Source: Streptosporangiaceae bacterium
Lineage (GTDB): Bacteria; Actinomycetota; Actinomycetes; Streptosporangiales; Streptosporangiaceae
Reading direction: 5' to 3'
Assembly: GCA_030043395.1 (NCBI GenBank)
Contig: JASHXW010000350.1
Span: 1-6,081 of the forward strand
Length of the DNA stretch: 6,081 bases
Positions within the stretch are counted from its first letter, which is position 1, and each line of letters starts with the position of its first letter. A model generated the notes under the pieces. It did not search any database and had not been told where the DNA came from. It worked only from the letters and a program-made list of their open reading frames with translations. Positions 1 through 5,474 of the stretch are shown piece after piece. A program made the translations under genes and the position numbers.

Positions 1-362
1 TGTCCGAAGGCGAGCGCAAGCGGGTGCAGATCGCCAGGTCGCTGATGGCAGACCCGGAGCTGCTGCTACTCGACGAGCCTGCCGCTGGCCTGGACCTCGG
101 GGGCCGCGAAGACGTGCTCCGCCGGATCGCGGCGCTGTCCGCCGATCCGTTCTCACCCGTCCTGATCCTGGTCACGCATCATGTCGAGGAGGTGCCGGAA
201 GGGGTCACCCACGCCATGCTGATGCGCAGGGGCGGCGTCCTGGCAGCTGGCCCGGTGGACGAGGTGTTCACCGAGCTGCGGCTGTCGCAGTGCTTCGGCA
301 TCCCGCTGATCGTCCAGCGCGTCGGCTCCCGGTGGAGCGCCCGTGCGATCCCGGTGCGCTGA
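1..362 (+). CDS. ABC transporter ATP-binding protein, 3' part (5' end outside the window)
   Basis: This is the C-terminal part of a cytoplasmic ABC ATPase, which hydrolyses ATP to drive a membrane transporter or related complex. The frame is open from base 3 and starts inside the ABC signature, reading SEGERKRVQIARSL. The GTG at 24 is therefore an internal Val, not a start. Next come Walker B with its catalytic Glu (LLLLDEP, about bases 60-80), the D-loop (GLDL) and the H-loop His (LVTHH, about 177-182), then a short tail ending in TGA. The SEGE variant of LSGGQ and the THHVEEV switch resemble the ModF/YlmA-like group (COG1119); that subgroup is my inference from memory. The Walker A half and any permease partner lie upstream, so the substrate cannot be named. 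An exporter gene follows 52 nt downstream on the same strand and could share its transcript. Confidence 0.93.
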   Translation, partial: SEGERKRVQIARSLMADPELLLLDEPAAGLDLGGREDVLRRIAALSADPFSPVLILVTHHVEEVPEGVTHAMLMRRGGVLAAGPVDEVFTELRLSQCFGIPLIVQRVGSRWSARAIPVR

Positions 363-369
363 CCGGCGA

Positions 370-397
370 ATGCACCGTCTTATCAGCTGATGTGCAT
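370..397. promoter_or_regulatory. Dyad ATGCAC/GTGCAT upstream of the exporter gene
   Basis: A perfect 6-bp inverted repeat has arms at 370-375 and 392-397 with 16 nt between them. It lies in the 52-nt gap between the ABC ATPase stop and the exporter start. It could be an operator or a weak hairpin. The arms are short and the spacer is wide, so chance is a real possibility. Confidence 0.25.
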
Positions 398-414
398 CCG
401 ATCATGGGGATCGC

Positions 415-1173
415 GTGGGTCCTGGTGAAATCGCGGCGATACTCGCCGCAGCGGTAGGTGCCGGTGCCATCAACGCGGTCGTGGGATCGGGCTCGCTGAT
501 CACGTTCCCCACCCTGCTCGCGTTCGGGATTCCGCCCGTCATCGCGAACGTCTCCAACAACATCGGGATCGTGCCAGGCAATGTCAGCGGCATCTACGGC
601 TACCGGGCCGAGCTCACGGGACAGCGTGCCAGGCTAACCAGGCTCGGCATCGCGTCCTGCGCTGGCGGCCTGGCCGGCGCGGCCGCCCTGCTCGCCCTTC
701 CCGCGGGGGTCTTCAAGCTCGTCGTTCCGGCGCTGATCATCGGCGCCTGCGTTCTCGTGCTCGTCCAGCCGCGCCTGTCGGCATGGGTGGCGAGCCGGGA
801 TCAGGGACGGGCTGAGCACGGCGGCCCGTTCCTGCTGGCCGGCGTCTTCCTGGCGGGGGTCTACGGCGGCTACTTCGGGGCGGCGCAGGGCGTGCTGGTG
901 ATCGGGCTGCTCGGCGTCTTCCTCACGGAGACCATGCAGCGGATCAATGCCGGCAAGAACGTGCTGGTCGGGATCGTCAACGGGACGGCCGCGATCATCT
1001 TCGTCATCGTCGCCAAGCCGGACTGGGTAGCCGTGGGCCTGGTGGCGGCCGGCTCGGCGGCTGGCGGGCTCATCGGCGCCAGGTACGGGCGGCGCCTGCC
1101 GCCGCTGGCGCTGCGGATCATCATCGTGGTGATCGGCGTGATCTCCGCGGTAAAGCTGATCTTCTTCCCGTGA
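415..1173 (+). CDS. TauE/SafE (TSUP) family membrane exporter
   Basis: This is a 252-residue polytopic inner-membrane protein of the TauE/SafE family (TSUP), whose members move sulfite, organosulfonates or other small anions across the membrane. Two related halves are visible. The N-terminal half has the Gly-rich family motif around residues 20-40 (AVVGSGSLITFPTLLAFG), and the second half repeats it around 150-167 (GGYFGAAQGVLVIGLLG). Hydrophobic segments lie at about 5-24, 28-60, 76-118 (two spans), 137-171 (two spans), 181-200, 202-221 and 231-250, consistent with the usual eight helices. Length is normal for the family. The start is GTG at 415, preceded by GGGGA at 406-410; an in-frame TGA at 388-390 rules out an earlier start by more than a few codons, and the ATG at 404 is out of frame. 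Substrate cannot be read from sequence; no sulfur-metabolism gene is adjacent. Confidence 0.93.
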   Translation: MGPGEIAAILAAAVGAGAINAVVGSGSLITFPTLLAFGIPPVIANVSNNIGIVPGNVSGIYGYRAELTGQRARLTRLGIASCAGGLAGAAALLALPAGVFKLVVPALIIGACVLVLVQPRLSAWVASRDQGRAEHGGPFLLAGVFLAGVYGGYFGAAQGVLVIGLLGVFLTETMQRINAGKNVLVGIVNGTAAIIFVIVAKPDWVAVGLVAAGSAAGGLIGARYGRRLPPLALRIIIVVIGVISAVKLIFFP

Positions 1174-1178
1174 AGTCG

Positions 1179-1197
1179 GCCCGGGATCTACCCGGGC
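1179..1197. terminator. Bidirectional hairpin terminator between convergent genes
   Basis: GCCCGGG (1179-1185), loop ATCTA, CCCGGGC (1191-1197) form a perfect 7-bp all-GC stem with a 5-nt loop. It begins 5 nt after the exporter's TGA and ends 13 nt before the end of the leftward HD gene, so it can serve both converging transcripts. There is no T-tract on either side, which is common for terminators in high-GC actinomycetes but makes the call inferential. Confidence 0.6.
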
Positions 1198-1210
1198 GGC
1201 TGGCGGCTAG

Positions 1211-1867
1211 TTATCTCGCCGCCGGCCCTGGCGCGAGAATCCCGGCCTGCACTGCCTGGGCGACCAGGTCAGTAGCGAACTTGCCAAGTGCGGGCGAGCC
1301 GTCCGCGATGAGCTCGACCTTGGCCAGGACCTGGTCGGCGGTGATGGCGTGCTGGCGCCAGGTTCCGCCGCCTGCGGTCATGTTCTCCAGCATCGGCTGG
1401 AGCCGGTCCAGCGCGCGGGCGAACTTAGCCTCGGCGGACTCGCGGGCCATGAACTCGTCCCAGAGCTGGTGCAGTTCCGAGCTCTGGTCCGCGGGCAGGA
1501 TGGCGAAGAGCCGGCCGGCTGCTGCGCGCTCAGCGCGCTCCTGCCGCTCTTGCTGATCCTGGTCGGCGTAGGCGAACAGGTCGCCAGCATCGATCTCGAC
1601 CAGGTCGTGGAGCAGGACCATGCTCGTCACCCGGCCGATGTCCGTTCCCGGCGGGGCGTAATCGCGCAGCGCCATCGCCATCATGGCCAGGTGCCACGAG
1701 TGCTCGGCGGAGTTCTCCCTGCGATGGAGCCCGGGACCGGCCAGGAAGGTCTGCCTGAGCACGGCCTTGAGCTGGCCGATCTCGGTGACGAAAGCCATCT
1801 GCCTAGGCAGTCGTCGTGTGTCGGTCTCAGGTTGTGCGGGGTTCGGCTGGCGCTGACTCGAGTTCAT
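1211..1867 (-). CDS. HD-domain hydrolase, YfbR/HDDC2-like 5'-deoxynucleotidase
   Basis: This is a cytoplasmic metal-dependent phosphohydrolase of the HD_3 type. Characterised relatives (bacterial YfbR, eukaryotic HDDC2) remove the 5'-phosphate from deoxynucleoside monophosphates, so a nucleotide-pool role is inferred. With the ATG at 1867 it has 218 residues. The metal and catalytic set is in family order: Arg49/50, His56 (AEHSW), His87-Asp88 (LLHDLVE), Glu91, Asp96 and Asp154. The HD+4 Glu and HD+9 Asp spacing matches YfbR, and SAEAKF (144-149) followed by LD is typical of HDDC2. The ATG at 1867 leaves a 28-nt gap to the upstream small membrane-protein gene. The frame is open to an ATG at 1948, but that start would overlap the neighbour by 53 nt. 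A third candidate is the ATG at 1798, closer to where homologous sequence begins. None has a strong ribosome site. The stop is TAA. Confidence 0.9.
   Translation of the reverse strand: MNSSQRQPNPAQPETDTRRLPRQMAFVTEIGQLKAVLRQTFLAGPGLHRRENSAEHSWHLAMMAMALRDYAPPGTDIGRVTSMVLLHDLVEIDAGDLFAYADQDQQERQERAERAAAGRLFAILPADQSSELHQLWDEFMARESAEAKFARALDRLQPMLENMTAGGGTWRQHAITADQVLAKVELIADGSPALGKFATDLVAQAVQAGILAPGPAAR
1799..1810. repeat. Perfect 12-bp palindrome CTGCCTAGGCAG
   Basis: This self-complementary 12-mer abuts the internal ATG at 1798 of the HD hydrolase gene. It could be a binding site or a small stem next to an alternative start, or simply a coincidence within coding sequence (the codons for Leu-Pro-Arg-Gln). 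Confidence 0.3.
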
Positions 1868-1895
1868 CTGGTTGTCGGCTCGTGGCGCGCTGCGC

Positions 1896-2294
1896 CTACA
1901 AGGGCGGCCCGAAACCGAGGAAGTGCAAGCCGACGATGAGCGCGGCAAACGCGATCAGGATGGCCGCCGTCCTGACGGCGGAGCGCATGCGCTGCTTGCG
2001 CGAGCTGGGCGTGGGCCTGGTCCGTCCGGTACTGCCTCGCGTCTTGTCCTTGCGGCGCGACGATGACCGGCCAGAGGAGCCCACGGGCTTCTTGAGCTGG
2101 CGCGCCTTGCGCCCGCTACGCCACTTGGAGTCCCGGCCCGGTGCGGGTTTAGCGGCGGCCGCCTGCCTGGCCCGTTCCTGGGCCGACGGTTCACGGAACT
2201 TCGCTGCTCCGGCCTGCCCGGAAGTGAGCTCCCGTAGCTGGCGGTCGAAGTCATCCGGATCGGGCGGCGTCGCGGGGTTGTGCTCTACGGACAT
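1896..2294 (-). CDS. Small basic protein with C-terminal membrane anchor, function unknown
   Basis: I do not recognise this 132-residue protein. Residues 1-50 are polar, acidic first (DPDDFDRQLREL) and then Ala-rich. Residues about 54-104 are strongly basic, rich in Arg, Lys and Ser, and probably disordered. Residues about 107-129 form one hydrophobic helix, followed by a three-residue tail (PPL). The basic stretch before the helix predicts a cytoplasmic N-terminal part with the C-terminus across the membrane, a tail-anchored layout. The ATG at 2294 has no Shine-Dalgarno sequence at a useful distance, but a -10-like box lies 7 nt upstream, fitting a leaderless mRNA. The stop is TAG, 28 nt before the HD hydrolase start, so the two are probably co-transcribed. 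The low-complexity composition leaves some doubt that it is coding; the well-formed terminal helix and the spacing argue that it is. Confidence 0.72.
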   Translation of the reverse strand: MSVEHNPATPPDPDDFDRQLRELTSGQAGAAKFREPSAQERARQAAAAKPAPGRDSKWRSGRKARQLKKPVGSSGRSSSRRKDKTRGSTGRTRPTPSSRKQRMRSAVRTAAILIAFAALIVGLHFLGFGPPL

Positions 2295-2301
2295 GTACGC
2301 A

Positions 2302-2307
2302 AGTATG
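2302..2307 (-). promoter_or_regulatory. Candidate -10 box (CATACT) for a leaderless transcript
   Basis: Read on the minus strand, CATACT is followed by 7 nt and then the ATG of the small membrane-protein gene, so transcription would start at or next to the start codon. Four of six bases match TATAAT. I see no convincing -35 at 16-18 nt. Confidence 0.35.
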
Positions 2308-2311
2308 CCTG

Positions 2312-2324
2312 CCCCGGGCCGGGG
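2312..2324 (-). terminator. Candidate GC hairpin after the GH1 gene
   Basis: CCCCGGGCCGGGG is a perfect inverted repeat with 6-nt arms around one base; as RNA it would form a 5-bp stem with a 3-nt loop. It lies 22 nt downstream of the beta-glucosidase stop and upstream of the next leftward gene. No U-tract follows and the stem is short, so it may only attenuate, or do nothing. Confidence 0.35.
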
Positions 2325-2346
2325 AACGGACCAACTGCCCTGGTGA

Positions 2347-3705
2347 TTAGTCCTGACCGAGTTGGAGCTGGGCCGCGATCAAGTCCCGATACCACCGGAA
2401 TGACGCTTTCGGAGTCCGCTTCTGCGTCTCGAAATCGGTGTAGACCAGTCCGAACCGCTGGTGGTATCCCTCGCTCCACTCGAAGTTGTCGGTGAACGTC
2501 CACTCGAAGTAGCCGCGCACGTCCACGCCTGCGTTGAGGGCGGCGTGCACGGCCCTGACGTGGCCATCCAGGTAGCTGATCCGCTCCTGGTCGTCGACGG
2601 CGCCGCTCGCGTCCAGCACGTCCTCGCGTGAGCAGCCGTTCTCGGTGACGTAGACCGGCGGGAGCGCGCCGGCGTAGCGATCGAGCAGGCCAGTAAGCAA
2701 TTCGGTGAACGCCGCGGGGACGACCGGCCAGCCGAACGCCGTAACCGGATAGCCAGCGATCGGCTCCATCTGGAACGGAAGGGCCTCGCCAGGCAGCGCG
2801 GACAGCCTGGTCGGCATGTAGTAGTTGACGCCAAGCCCGTCGATCGGCGCGCTGATCAGCTCCAGGTCGCCATCGGCGACGCAACTCATCCCGTCAGTGA
2901 CGCCGAAGGCGGTCAGGTCCGGATACCTGCCGAGCAGGACGGGGTCGGTGAACAGCCAGTTCTGCAAGGTGTCGTAGGCGGCCGCCGCTGCTACGTCGGC
3001 CGCGCTGTCACTGGCCGGCCATGCCGGTGAGTAATTGTTGGTGAGGAGCACCTGCCCGACCCTGGCGGCTCGCAGGGCGGCGGTCGCCAGGCCATGCCCG
3101 AGCAGCTGATGGTGCGCGGTCGGCAGCGCGCCGAGCATCAGGTCCTTGCCGGGCGCGTGGATGCCCAGCGCATAGCCCATGGCAGTGACCACGAAGGGTT
3201 CGTTCAGCGTAATGAACACCTTGATCCGGTCGGCGAGCCGCTCCGCGGCAAGCCCCGCATAGTCAGCGAACCGCAGCGCCGTGTCCCTGCTCAGCCAGCC
3301 GCCGGCGTCCTCGAGCGGTTGCGGCAGGTCCCAGTGATACAGGGTCGGGACGGGCGCGATGCCCCGTGCGAGGAGCGCGTCGGTCAGCCGGTCGTAGAAG
3401 TCAAGCCCGGCCGGGTTCGCAGGGCCGGTGCCACCTGGCTGGACCCGGGGCCAGGCGATCGAGAACCGGTAGGCGTTGACGCCGAGGTCCGCCATCAGGG
3501 CGACGTCTTCGGCCCAGCGGTGATAGTGGTCGGTGGCCACGTCGCCGGTCTGACCGTCCCTGATCGCGCCCGGCCGGCGGCAGAACGTGTCCCAGACCGA
3601 TTCGCCCCGGCCGTCCTCGGCGACCGCGCCCTCGATCTGGTAAGCCGCCGTGGCGACGCCCCACAGGAAGCCAGCGGGGAACGTGGGCAGTGCTGAGTCG
3701 GCCAT
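2347..3705 (-). CDS. Glycoside hydrolase family 1 beta-glucosidase
   Basis: This 452-residue enzyme belongs to GH1, a (beta/alpha)8-barrel that hydrolyses beta-linked glucosides (some members act on galactosides or fucosides) with retention of configuration. It has no signal peptide and should be cytoplasmic. The N-terminal signature FLWGVATAAYQIEG is at 13-26, with the sugar-binding Gln at 23. The YHWD motif is at 123-126. The acid/base Glu is E169 in TLNEP and the nucleophile is E355 in VTENG. The NYY segment is at 294-296. The glucose-site motif near the end (W402, then NFEW with E409 and W410) and RTPKASF (430-436) complete the usual set. Length is typical and nothing is missing. The ATG at 3705 has only a GGCGG directly against it, so translation may depend on the upstream FHA-PrsW gene, whose stop is 22 nt away. 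No sugar transporter or LacI-type regulator is adjacent. The exact substrate is not predictable. The stop is TAA. Confidence 0.97.
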   Translation of the reverse strand: MADSALPTFPAGFLWGVATAAYQIEGAVAEDGRGESVWDTFCRRPGAIRDGQTGDVATDHYHRWAEDVALMADLGVNAYRFSIAWPRVQPGGTGPANPAGLDFYDRLTDALLARGIAPVPTLYHWDLPQPLEDAGGWLSRDTALRFADYAGLAAERLADRIKVFITLNEPFVVTAMGYALGIHAPGKDLMLGALPTAHHQLLGHGLATAALRAARVGQVLLTNNYSPAWPASDSAADVAAAAAYDTLQNWLFTDPVLLGRYPDLTAFGVTDGMSCVADGDLELISAPIDGLGVNYYMPTRLSALPGEALPFQMEPIAGYPVTAFGWPVVPAAFTELLTGLLDRYAGALPPVYVTENGCSREDVLDASGAVDDQERISYLDGHVRAVHAALNAGVDVRGYFEWTFTDNFEWSEGYHQRFGLVYTDFETQKRTPKASFRWYRDLIAAQLQLGQD

Positions 3706-3727
3706 CCGCCGATCGTAGCGAGCGCCG

Positions 3728-5323
3728 CTAGGTTTGCTTGGCGTGGTCCGCCGCTGGCACCGCCCCCATGATCATGGAGTCTCCGCGGAACAGCGGGGAG
3801 TCGCTGACCTGCCGCTCGATGCTGGCCGCCGACATCGTGTACCCGATGAACAGCAGCAGCGAGATGGCCTCCATCACGATCCACAGCCAGTGCGAGGCAA
3901 GCTGCGTGCTCCAGTCGTTCAGCCCGTGCAGCACGGCGGGCAGCGTGATGCCGAACAGGATCAGCGGGATCCGCCGCCGGCGGTAGTTCACGCCCATGCC
4001 GATGAAGAACGCCGCGATGCCAGCCCACACCGCGTGCTGGAACCCGTCGACGAAGACCCGCTGCGCGAACGTCAGGATCAGCGGGACGGCCAGGGCCGCG
4101 TTGTGGTTGTCCTGGCTGATGTAGCTGGCGGTGTACTGCACGGACTCGCGCACGCCGAACGCCAGCCCGGCGATGGTGCCGAGGAACATCCAGACCCGCA
4201 CGTCCAGCGTGATCTTCCAGACCCAGCGCAGCAGCAGCGCGGCGACCAGGATCGGCAGGGCCTTGGTGACTTCCTCGGCGAACCCGACGCCGTAGATCCA
4301 CGGTCCCAGGTTGTGCAGGTTCGCCGTATTGTCCAGCGCGTCTTCCCACGGCAGCGTCACGGTGGGGAGCAGCAGCATGACGCCGGCGACGATCCCCACG
4401 GCCAGCCAGGCGATGAGCTTGGTGATCGGACCAGGCCGGATTAGCAGCCAGAACGCGACCGCCCACAGCGGGGCGATCGCCAGGCTGTATGCCCAGCCCG
4501 GAGCGCTCAGGTGGCTGGTCGTGGAGAACAAGACGACGAAGATGGACGGCAGCAGGCCATAGGCGATGACCAGCAGGCGCGAGCCTTGCTTCCAGCCCGG
4601 ATCCTTCAGCCAGCTGCGGACCGGCACCAGGATGTGCACGGCTTCGGCGAAGTCGCCTCCCGGCGAGTCTGGCCGGGCATGGTGCGCGGGAAGCTGCTGG
4701 TAGGCCGGGCTCTCGAAGCTGCCGGAGATGTCGCCGCGCCACAGCTTGGACCGGTGCACGGCGCTCGCGTGCCGTACCCGTTCCGGCTGGCCGGCCCCGG
4801 ACAACGCCCTGAGGTGCTCGGCGTGGTCTGCGTAGTTCGCTTGCCCGGTCAATCCGGCGCCTTGAGCTGCCCCGCCCGCGATGGCTGCCCCGGCAGCCCC
4901 GGCGGCTACGGCTCCGCCCGCTGCCATTGCCGTGGTGGCCATGGCTGCGACAGGCTGCCCGGCCGCCACCTGGCCACCCGCAAGCATCGTCTCGGGCACG
5001 CGGCCCTGGCCGGCGCGCGGCGAGCGCGAGTCGGTCCCGGCGAGCTCGATCCGCACCGTCGGCCCAAGCGGCGTAGCCAGGTGAACCTCGAGTGGCTGCT
5101 GCACCGGAACGGAGGCGACGGCGACGCCGCCGACGAAAGTGCGGCCCTTTCCCAGGTCATCGAGGACCCAGCCGTCACCGTCCCAGACCACCCGCGCGTG
5201 ATCGCGGGAGACGATGGGATCGGGCACGATCACGGAGCTCTCCGGACTGCGCCCGATGCGCACCGTCTGGCCCGGCCCGAAGCTGTAAGGCTGGCCAGCG
5301 ACAGTGACTCTGAGCTCGCTCAC
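3728..5323 (-). CDS. FHA domain-PrsW family intramembrane metalloprotease fusion
   Basis: With the GTG at 5323 this is a 531-residue membrane protein. Residues 1-95 form a cytoplasmic FHA (phosphothreonine-binding) domain: GR at 24-25, S39-R40 and H42. The usual NG loop is altered, reading DLGKGRTFVGG at 56-66. An Ala/Gly-rich linker runs from about 97 to 160, then a polar stretch to about 235. Roughly eight hydrophobic segments fill 250-498. The PrsW motifs are in order: EEVTK (E350, E351, K354), a second conserved segment FGVRESVQY (E393), then H430 (FQHAVWAG) and H466 (VLHGLND). PrsW proteins cleave membrane-bound substrates such as anti-sigma factors, so a role in envelope signalling gated by Ser/Thr phosphorylation is an inference. 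The start is chosen because AGGGAGG sits 6 nt before this GTG; the in-frame ATG at 5356 has no ribosome site. The stop is TAG. No sigma or anti-sigma gene is nearby. Confidence 0.93.
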   Translation of the reverse strand: MSELRVTVAGQPYSFGPGQTVRIGRSPESSVIVPDPIVSRDHARVVWDGDGWVLDDLGKGRTFVGGVAVASVPVQQPLEVHLATPLGPTVRIELAGTDSRSPRAGQGRVPETMLAGGQVAAGQPVAAMATTAMAAGGAVAAGAAGAAIAGGAAQGAGLTGQANYADHAEHLRALSGAGQPERVRHASAVHRSKLWRGDISGSFESPAYQQLPAHHARPDSPGGDFAEAVHILVPVRSWLKDPGWKQGSRLLVIAYGLLPSIFVVLFSTTSHLSAPGWAYSLAIAPLWAVAFWLLIRPGPITKLIAWLAVGIVAGVMLLLPTVTLPWEDALDNTANLHNLGPWIYGVGFAEEVTKALPILVAALLLRWVWKITLDVRVWMFLGTIAGLAFGVRESVQYTASYISQDNHNAALAVPLILTFAQRVFVDGFQHAVWAGIAAFFIGMGVNYRRRRIPLILFGITLPAVLHGLNDWSTQLASHWLWIVMEAISLLLFIGYTMSAASIERQVSDSPLFRGDSMIMGAVPAADHAKQT

Positions 5324-5329
5324 TGGCCG

Positions 5330-5336
5330 CCTCCCT
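5330..5336 (-). promoter_or_regulatory. Shine-Dalgarno AGGGAGG fixing the FHA-PrsW start
   Basis: On the minus strand AGGGAGG is followed by 6 nt and then GTG (5321-5323). It is the strongest ribosome site in the window. It lies inside the extra coding sequence that the ATG at 5356 would add, so it decides for the shorter protein. Confidence 0.75.
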
Positions 5337-5428
5337 GCGCCGCCCGACCATGACATTGTGCATGGCCAGGTGCAGCGCTCAGATTACCGACCGCAACCTG
5401 ATGCGCGGGACCGCGCGATGGCCCAGGT

Positions 5429-5461
5429 CACCGGCCTGGCGGTGCGCCTGGCCTGCCGGTG
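5429..5461 (-). terminator. Candidate hairpin downstream of the diiron protein gene
   Basis: CACCGGC (5429-5435) and GCCGGTG (5455-5461) are perfect 7-bp inverted arms with a 19-nt interior. The structure begins 13 nt after the TAG of the ferritin-like gene and could end its transcript before the FHA-PrsW gene. The loop is long and there is no U-tract. The rest of the 151-nt gap (5324-5474) presumably carries a promoter for FHA-PrsW, but I cannot point to a convincing -35/-10 pair. Confidence 0.35.
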
Positions 5462-5474
5462 GCGAGAGGAACGC

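Noticed and set aside
1868..1948. ATG at 1948 as start of the HD hydrolase
   Set aside because: It would overlap the upstream small gene by 53 nt and add a Ser/Arg-rich stretch with no resemblance to the family.
1349..2346. Long rightward open frames opposite the HD hydrolase and small membrane-protein genes (1349-1939 and 1816-2346)
   Set aside because: They are antisense to genes with clear motifs or a clear membrane helix, show no recognisable domain, and are expected by-products of high-GC codon use.
3094..3696. Rightward open frame opposite the GH1 gene
   Set aside because: It is antisense to a complete, well-conserved enzyme; the composition is low-complexity (Arg, Gly, Val) and no motif is visible.
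3495..5353. Leftward frame 3495-4742 and rightward frames 3734-4444 and 4511-5353 over the FHA-PrsW gene
   Set aside because: All lie in other frames of the FHA-PrsW gene, are rich in Arg, Ala, Gly and Pro, and lack domains; 3495-4742 also runs into the GH1 gene out of frame.
5324..5356. ATG at 5356 as start of the FHA-PrsW gene
   Set aside because: It has no ribosome site, and the extra 11 residues would contain the strong AGGGAGG that properly precedes the GTG at 5323.
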